Part shown: positions 56,870-64,000 of the stretch, one piece after another
Layout of the letters: each line of letters begins with the position of its first letter
Position numbering within the stretch: position 1 is the first letter of the stretch
Source of the DNA: Triplophysa rosa
Taxonomy: Eukaryota; Chordata; Actinopteri; Cypriniformes; Nemacheilidae
Direction: 5' to 3'
Assembly: GCF_024868665.1 (NCBI RefSeq)
Contig: NC_079892.1
Span: 9,870,251 to 9,934,250, forward strand
DNA length: 64,000 nt
The notes under the pieces: model-generated
What the model was told of the DNA's origin: nothing
Database searches by the model: none
Seen by the model: only the letters and a program-made list of their open reading frames with translations
Position numbers and translations under genes: made by a program

Positions 56870-58364
56870 TCCTTTTACATAGTTCCACATTTTTTTATTT
56901 TTTTCCAGAATTAAAAACACTGTGTGGCATACAGGTATGTTGTTTTTACTTTAATGATATATCAGCAAGTTTTCTGAATGCTAATCAAACTACGCTGTCA
57001 AGTCACAACCAAGACTCCACTTCAGCCATGATCAACAGGCCCTGAGAGCCCGTTCATAAACCGCTTTCTGCTTCATATCAGAGGCTATAAAACCAATTTT
57101 GCCATTTATGATTGGCTTTATTGCCGAAATTAAAGTCTTAATTAAAAGTCAGCAGAATGTATATCAGTGTTGCACCAGATGATTGATGTCACCAATGAAG
57201 AACCTTCAACGGTTTCGAAATCTCATTTGACAATCATATCAAGCTGAGAAACACCAACACATGCCTTGCCCATCAACATAATATCTCTCAAGTAGGATTT
57301 CAAGGCGAGACTTTACAGTGAATTTGGAACACAGTATAGGTCTAAAATGATAGGCTCCATCCAGATCTATAACATTATTTTTTAGATTCTTCGGATGTTA
57401 TTGAAAGTAAAAGTAGAGCGATGACAAAACACATTGTAGATAAGGAAAAGAAAATCTTTTTTTTTTTTCGTTCACCATGCCTGCTAATGGTAAGAGCTGC
57501 CGGTCTTGAGGGATCGACTGCAGTAATGCATTCTGTATTTCTTTTGATATAACCGGATAAGTATCCTACAATTAAGGGCTTACAATAAATCATGTCTTGA
57601 AATCCCTTCATCCCTCCCAGATCACTGTCTAATGTTACTACAAATGCAAAAAAAATGGTAAAAACACCAGATTTTGTTTGTTTTTTAAATGGCTTTAAAA
57701 GATAAAGCAAATATACAGCAGTGGATTTCACATACAGTATGGATCAATATCCACAGACCTCTCAAAAAGTACACTAAAAACCGTCAGGATTCAAACCATT
57801 GTCCCTAGCATCAGCACCATAACTCACCATAGGCCACCACTGTTATTATTATTTACGGCAAAAAATTAAAACTCCAACAGTGATGGAATACAGCTGGTGT
57901 CACAATATCTACTCCTTTGTTCTACTTAAACAAGTTTTGTAAAAAGATAAAAAGTTTCCAGATGACTGCAGTCCTTGAGTAATAATGCGGAGCCCAAAGG
58001 GGTCCCTTTTAGGTCCTATAAATAACTTCCGGTATTGCAAACGGACAGCTGCGATCTCTCCCAGCTCATTTCATGTGGGAGACAAATGGTTCTTTGCTAA
58101 AGCAAGTGCTTTAGCAGCACTGTGAGGCTACACAACTTATGAATGGCTTATTAACAGATCCCTTTGTGCCATACTCTGAACACTGAGCAGAAGCTTGTGG
58201 ACTTAATCCAATACTGTTGAGGCCATTAAGACGCCGCAGGTATCAGAGATGTATCATCTACTGTATCTTACCTTGTACTGTATGTAAACAAAGATCGTAA
58301 TGTACTGTAAACACAGCAGTTTCCTGCAGGGATGGGGAAGGTCAGTAAACACGCTCAGATTCTC
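56870..58364. other. Intronic stretch; one decayed SINE head possible
   Basis: At 57795-57842 the minus strand reads a box-A-like ggcctatggtgagttatgg and a box-B-like GGTTTGAATCC, consistent with an old tRNA-SINE head. Otherwise no gene or element recognised. Confidence 0.4.
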
Positions 58365-59079
58365 TTTAAAGGCATGGTGGGTGATCCTGTCCAGAAACAT
58401 TTTTGTCATTTTGGTTGGAAATCTCTTTACTTCCAGATAGCAATCAAGAAGTATAGTGGTCAAATAATATTTCTATAATTATATTTCGTCTGTGAAAGGA
58501 GTAGAACCAATAAACGTTCGCCCAATCAAAACGTTCTGGCCGAACGCTGTGACTGGTCATGTGTACATTTTCAGCCAACGCATTTTGCATAACACTGCGC
58601 ACCCTGTTCACGCAGACATCGTACGTCATCAGCACGCTCACGTCCGCTGTGTCAATGTACGGAGAATGGCGGACAATCAGCAACAATTAAACTTTCCTGC
58701 GGAACCGACAACAAGTAAATCTACAAAACGAAAGTCAGTTTTTTAAAAAGCAGTGACGAAACAACGTCTGGATCATGAAAGAGGAAAAACTCGAATTAAC
58801 ATCGGATCAGTTTTTACACGATGGAGACAGCTCTGGCAGGCAAAGGGTCTGAAAGACGATACCATGGTTGCTCTTTTTCTTTCGGACAGGTATGTATAAG
58901 CTTTGAGAATGAATTTAATGGATTTAGTTTGTAATTTGTTATGTGGATTTACGAAATACATTCATGTGTTTGGAGGAGGCGTGATTTTGGACGGCGAATC
59001 GCATAGAGGGTGGGATTATAATTTCCATGCTAGCAGGCTAAAGTTAGCACCTTTCCAAATCAATCACTCCACCTTTAAC
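58365..59079 (+). mobile_element. TIR element (ends TTAAAGGCATGGTGGGTGAT) with transposon-gene exon remnant
   Basis: ttaaaggcatggtgggtgat at the left and, inverted, ttaaaggtggagtgattgat at the right. Inside, a plus-strand stretch encodes MADNQQQLNFPAEPTTSK, then a stop. In a following frame (about 58776-58890) it encodes RINIGSVFTRWRQLWQAKG and LKDDTMVALFLSDR, ending at gtatgt, a good splice donor. The RWRxL..KGLKxD block resembles the N-terminal region of transposon-encoded proteins common in fish; that identity is from memory and tentative. Broken and non-autonomous. Confidence 0.6.
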
Positions 59080-59254
59080 TGTTCAGAAATACAGTGAGAG
59101 CCAGACAGATCTGGTCCGATTAGGTCAAACACGCTTCTCTGGTATAAATATAAATACAGAAATAAAAAAAATAAAAAAAATAAAAGTACTTAAATATTTC
59201 CTTAATCATTTTTGTATGTCAGGCACAAAAAAAGACAAAAACCAAGTATGGACT

Positions 59255-59660
59255 ACATTTGTTTGTTTTTATTTATTTATGTGCTTGTTTATATACTGTA
59301 TATATATTTAATTATTATTTATATATGTCTTGGTTTTTTCATTTATGTACTGTTTTTATTTTTTTATTTGTTCTCGTTTTAATTAATTATTTATTTACTT
59401 ATGCACGTGTTTTATTTATTTGTTTGTTTGATGTATTTACTTATTTTTATTTATTTATTTGTAAGTTTAATTATTTTATTTACTCATGTACTTGTTTTTA
59501 TTTATGTATTTGTTTTGATTCATTCATTCATTTACTAATTATTTATGCATGGGTTTGTTTTTATTTATTTATGTAAATGTTTTTATTTATTTATGCATTT
59601 GTTATATATATTTTTATTCATGCATTTGTTTTTATTTAGTTCATTCATTCATTTATTGGA
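59255..59660. repeat. (TTTA)n-rich low-complexity tract
   Basis: Degenerate TTTATTTATT/TTTGTTT sequence with recurring 'tgcatttgtttt' and 'catgtacttgtttttattta'. It creates spurious Phe/Tyr/Leu-rich frames (105 and 72 codons). Confidence 0.85.
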
Positions 59661-59730
59661 GCCTTAATCATTATGAATCGTCTATGAAAAAACAATCCTT
59701 TGGTGCTCCATGGAAAAATATTTTTATTTC

Positions 59731-59882
59731 CATTTACCCATTTGGCAGATGCATTTATTTAAAGTGAGTTACACTTCATTCAAGCAATATATTTTTTATC
59801 CATTTGCATGTTCGCTGGGGATCAAACCCATATCTTTTACGTTGCCAGCGTAATATTCTACCAATTGAGCTACAGCAACACG
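59731..59882 (-). mobile_element. tRNA-derived SINE, complete, minus strand
   Basis: On the minus strand: GTTGCTGTAGCTCAATTGGT (box A within TAGCTCAATTGG), a box B GGGTTTGATCCCC, then a body ending aaatgcatctgccaaatg, a version of the fish SINE tail RTCTGCTAAATG. Decayed relative to consensus. Confidence 0.8.
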
Positions 59883-59889
59883 ATTGAGC

Positions 59890-60660
59890 TATACTCTCTG
59901 ACTGGATTTCCCAGCATTCTTCCACTTCTTGATGTCGTCTTATTTCCAAACATTATAAATCCACAGTTTCCTACAGATGCAACTATAGAATGGATATAAA
60001 CATCCAATTATGTTTGCCGCAATAGAAAACTGTAACAAGCAGTTGGCGCTAATTGCCAAACCGGAAATCCTCACAAACTCGAGAATCGGATGCGAAACCG
60101 CTAACACCCCGAATACTCACGATAACAAGCACTACCGCTTCAGATCCAGCCAAAGCTTGCAATTTCTGGGATCAAAACCACAGGACCACAATCTGGCCAT
60201 TTTGTCTTACTCAAATAATGGGATTCATTGCAGGGTGGGCAGGAGTATGGAATTCCATTTCTGCCCCATAGGAGTCACCTCAAACCGCTGTTGTTACCAG
60301 ACTATATCACATTTCAATTCCAATCCCAAAGAGAAAGGCATATTTATTATCATCAAGTGAGTCTGAATGCTATGTCATTTAGTTAATGATCGGGTCAGGC
60401 TTTGTATCATTTTTTAATGACAGGTATACCGGCACAAAGCCACGTCTGAAAATCAAGTTGGTGGCAGATATTTGCTTAAATGGAATATATGTGTTATTTT
60501 TCCATAGTTCAAATCTTTTTAAAGCTGATGTGTTAATGTGTAATGTGTTTTTGAGTGTTAAAACACATTTTTTATCCTCATTAAATCGCAGAAACAACGA
60601 ATAATAAATCATTCACAGGCCTCTGAAAAGTGTAAATGTTGTGTCCCTGTTTCAACATTG
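59890..60660. other. Intronic stretch, nothing recognised
   Basis: A 116-codon plus-strand frame at 60010-60360 has no recognised domain and is overlapped by another frame; regarded as chance. Confidence 0.4.
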
Positions 60661-60666
60661 TTTGGT

Positions 60667-60922
60667 TTAAAGTGATAATTCACCCAAAAATGAAAATTCT
60701 GTCATCATTTGCTCACCCTCTTGAAGAATGTTGTTAACTGGCACCCATTCACTTGCATTGGTTTTGTGTCCATACAATAGAAGTGAATGGGTGCCGGCGC
60801 TGTTCGGTTACCAACTTTCTTCAAATTTGTGTTCTGCGGAAGAAAGTCACACAGGTTTGAAATGACAAGAAGGTGAGTAAATGATGACAGAAGTTTCATT
60901 TTTGGGTGAACTATCCCTTTAA
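60667..60922. mobile_element. MITE family F1, shortened copy
   Basis: ttaaagtgataattcaccca to gggtgaactatccctttaa, with part of the left arm deleted (ctcaccctcttgaagaatgt joins directly), 256 bp. Confidence 0.9.
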
Positions 60923-60929
60923 GTAGCCT

Positions 60930-62050
60930 GATAGCAACAATAACCAATTGTCTGAGGTTGGGGCAGGGCTACCTATAAAAACCTTCAAGAAACACATCTG
61001 AAAACAAGTCATTATCACTGTAATTATGTAATGTGCACAAATGACACATTTCCTGTTTTACACAATTAAAAATGATCGAGATTTGTATCAATATCCATAA
61101 ACATATACAAAATACACAAACACACAAACACACACACTAAAGTAGCTCGAAACCTCTTGAAATACTGTATTTATAAATACGCTTAAAAAAATGGTAAATG
61201 ACAAATAAATAAACTCCTTTTTGATGATCATAAAACATCTGTTGTGTCGAAAACTGGTTATGTGCTTTTAAACCGGTGTCCAAAAACAAATACGGATTTA
61301 ATGCTTTGATCTCCATCAAATGTGAGCACATCTAAACCTGTGAAACTCGCCACAGTCCCTTATCTCGCACTAAAACCTGCATTTGGTTTTGCAATTTACC
61401 TCAGCTGTGACATGTTGACCCCATTCTCAGACTGTTCCTTCACTGCTACAGTCTGGCACAACTGACGCCACTCAAGTGGAACAACAGCTCTAGGGATCTA
61501 CTCTGAGTGTGTGTGACGACAAACTGCTTTTTTGTGTGAGTTAAATGTGAATTTTTGGATCCAGAGGGACAGCCAAGCACTCTCATACTAGTAGCCGATT
61601 TGATCAGAAACTGTGCACTGCCATCAACTCATAAATTAAAAAAAAATCACACGTTAGAAAGTTCAGATTCACATATAATGGAAAATATTCAGCTACCCTA
61701 TGCATACACTTTATTACACTTGATTATGTTTTCTCAAAGGCTCCATGTGGCAAATACAAAACAAGATGAATGACAAAACACTCTTGTATTGACACGCAAT
61801 CTCATTAGGTCTCCCCCCGAGTTTACTGATCGATACAAATAAATCATTCAAAAGAACATAGCGTGAAACTCTTTTAGTTGAAGCTCCCCAGATATGAGCA
61901 GCAATTTTGAGATCTTAAATTTGTCACACTGACGTGTGCTATATGACGGTCGGAATATGTACAATCCAAACTATTGATTCAATCAAATCCAGCAGTCAAG
62001 GTCAGGGTGCTTGACAGTTACTTTAGAAAGTTCCAGACCTCGAAATCTTT
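60930..62050. other. Intronic stretch with a short CA-rich repeat
   Basis: acacaaacacacaaacacac at 61115-61135. No gene or element recognised elsewhere in it. Confidence 0.4.
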
Positions 62051-62056
62051 CCATTT

Positions 62057-62392
62057 TTAAAGGAACAGTTCACCCAAAAAGGAAAATTCTATCATCATTT
62101 ACTCACCCTCAAGTTGTTCCAAACCTGTGTAAATTCCGTTGTTCTGCTAAACGCTAGGAAATATATTTGGAAGAATGTTTGTAAGCAAACAGATCTGGGG
62201 CACTATTGTCTTCCATAGTAGGGGAAAAACCACTACAGTAGTCAATGGTGGCCCAAAACTGTTTGGTTTTCCATATTCTCCAGGTTCTTCTTTTGTGTTC
62301 AACAGATCAAATAAATGAATACAGGTTTGGAACATCTTGAGGGTGAGCAAATGATGACAGAATTTTCTTTTTTGGGTGAACTATCACTTTAA
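62057..62392. mobile_element. MITE family F1, complete copy
   Basis: ttaaaggaacagttcaccca to gggtgaactatcactttaa; centre near ccactacagtagtcaatggtgg. Confidence 0.9.
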
Positions 62393-62458
62393 CACGCCAA
62401 GATGAAACGCCTGCCTCAATTTTAATAGACAACCCTCTTAAAGTGCATGCGAACTAAG

Positions 62459-62540
62459 GTCAGAGCCGTGGCCTAGTGGACGCATTGAGGCTTGGTGCTC
62501 ACTTGGAAGATGTAGGTTCGAACCTCTCTCTTTTTTTAAC
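62459..62540 (+). mobile_element. tRNA-derived SINE head
   Basis: cagagccgtggcctagtgga (box-A-like) and, 35 bp on, gtaggttcgaacctc with a perfect box B core GGTTCGAACC. The body and tail after 62540 are not recognised. The intervening stem sequence does not form a cloverleaf, so it is not a tRNA gene. Confidence 0.7.
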
Positions 62541-62544
62541 CAAT

Positions 62545-63475
62545 GGCACAGATGGACTGTCCTATACGGCTGGGCGAGGGGGTTCAAATGCAGATTTTCT
62601 GGCACTCTTTGCTTCCGAGAAGTTCATTGGTGTTGGCAGATGGCACTGGTTGTCTCATCAATCTGTTTTATGAGAAACAGGCAGAGCAGGTGCAGTTTTA
62701 ATGAATAAATCTACCCCAAACCTTCAAAAGGTGAAGATAAGGGTTTGAAATGCAAGAATGTAATTAGATCACCAGAAATCATTCGTTCCACCACATCATT
62801 CCTAAACTGTGACTATATAGCGTCATCTGAGGTGTTTCTCAGGGCTGAATTTCATCTCGCTTTATGTAAATTTGTCTTAGTCCCCGACGGTTTATGCTAA
62901 GCAGTGAGGTCAGCTTCGCATCCCGGGTGAAGATTTCCACCACTAAAGCTGACGTGTAGAGATAGTCGACATTATGTCAGGGTTATGCGTTTTCTCAAAG
63001 AGAAGCCGGACTCCCCGCCACTGTGATGGGCTCATTAAGCATCTTTAACATGAGGGAAAAAATGTCTGCTCAGAATCTGGGGGGGGTTTGAAGAACAGAC
63101 TCCAGTCTCAGTTACCTGTGGTGATGCTGCAGGTGTGAGTAATTGATTACGAGACAGGCATTTCACAACAGCAAACTCAGCAAAGAGAAAGAAAGACATC
63201 GAGCCATGTTACTTTGGATCATCATGGGACGGCCCGCAGAGCTTAATGGGAACAGTAGCTCGCAGCCGCAGAATCAGCCGTGCTGTGGGAGATATGCGTT
63301 ACGAAAGAGAGTGGAACTGAGTTTGTGCCTTAAAATCCTACTTTTTTAGACTTTGCATCTGACTGAAATTTTGGTTCATTTGAGGTGAATTGGGTTGTGC
63401 ATTGATGACTGAGCGAGCTCTATACTTCAAGATAGATTGCAAAGTTGTTGTGCTGTTGTTGAGAGTGCTTACAGT
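62545..63475. other. Intronic stretch, nothing recognised
   Basis: Short frames only; a run of eight G near 63080. Confidence 0.4.
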
Positions 63476-63545
63476 TTAATGGGTAAGAGAGTGTTGCGCT
63501 AGAAGCATCAAGGTCAGGGGTTTGAGATTTATTTTTACATAATAG
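63476..63545 (+). mobile_element. Decayed tRNA-SINE head
   Basis: ttaatgggtaagagagtgttgcgctagaag and aggggtttgagat sit where box A and box B of the fish SINE head would be; both are mutated. Confidence 0.4.
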
Positions 63546-63731
63546 GTATACCATAAATGTAAACAAATACATGCATCTGTGTCAACCTCTTTTGTTGGTC
63601 TTGGCATAGTACTCCTGTATTGCCGTTATGACTTTAGTAAGCCAAAAATAGAAACATGTCCTATTTGGGCAAATCGTATTCAGTGCTATTGAAGATTAGA
63701 TAAAGATATGAGATGAGTTTTTATTCGCAGA

Positions 63732-63829
63732 ATACAACTGCTGAAAAAATGAAGAGACTGGGTTGGAATTGCAGAAATGCTTTTTAAAGGCAAAAATAGA
63801 GTGATCCCTTAATTTTTCTGCAGACGTAT
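63732..63829. mobile_element. About 100-bp mini-element with F2-like ends
   Basis: atacaactgctgaaaaaatg + aagagac and, inverted, atacgtctgcagaaaaatta + agggatc. The termini resemble those of the F2 Tc1-type MITE (atacaactgtggcaaaaaat + aagagac), with almost no interior left. Confidence 0.65.
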
Positions 63830-64000
63830 CTTGACATCCTCTCTTCCTCTGCTTGCTCAATGAGAAAATAGGTTGTTTTAGTTTACTATAAAATTAAAAC
63901 TTTGAAAAGGTTTCTGTTTATAGAAATAAAAAATATAGTGGTCAAAAAATGATTGAAAAAGCTTAATCTAAATGAAACTTTGAAATGTTACTGCAAAAAG

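Noticed and set aside
59259..59767. Hydrophobic Phe/Tyr/Leu frames suggesting a small membrane protein
   Set aside because: Generated by a degenerate TTTA/TTTG low-complexity tract.

Overview
The window is nuclear DNA of a teleost fish, most likely a cyprinid (carp or minnow group). It has vertebrate-type spliced exons with GT-AG borders and is AT-rich. It is densely packed with small DNA transposons, tRNA-derived SINEs and the fold-back repeats familiar from carp and zebrafish genomes. There are no bacterial or viral gene arrays, and no bacterial-style operon should be read from the open frames.

The only host gene I can support is a piece of a group III metabotropic glutamate receptor, best matched to grm8, on the minus strand. 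Four consecutive coding exons lie at 27762-27897, 25628-25782, 25412-25549 and 7516-7716. All have correct splice sites and compatible phases (1, 2, 1, 1, 1), and together encode 210 codons of the extracellular glutamate-binding domain. The introns between them are about 2.0 kb, 78 bp and 17.7 kb. The signal-peptide exon(s) would lie to the right and the cysteine-rich and seven-helix exons to the left; I found neither here. Essentially the whole window is therefore grm8 exon plus intron.

The introns hold the rest. Left part (1-7.5 kb): a 200-bp direct duplication, fold-back MITEs and a solo LTR with a perfect 5-bp target duplication. Large intron (7.7-25.4 kb): fold-back MITEs, a TIR element carrying a nested Harbinger-like MITE, a pair of G-stem motifs, and a purine-rich domain with about 50 nearly identical 41-bp units. 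Right part (28-64 kb): an end-to-end stack of a Tc1-type MITE, an intact DD36E Tc1-like transposon and an internally deleted THAP-domain element; a second solo LTR; two hAT-like elements with 8-bp target duplications, one nested in a MITE; SINEs; and long simple repeats.

Only the DD36E transposase looks like an intact mobile-element gene. Very long open frames over the 41-bp array (22.3-24.7 kb) and the CT tract (52.6-53.4 kb) are repeat artefacts. Family assignments of repeats rest on termini, target duplications and remembered similarity; no database search was run.
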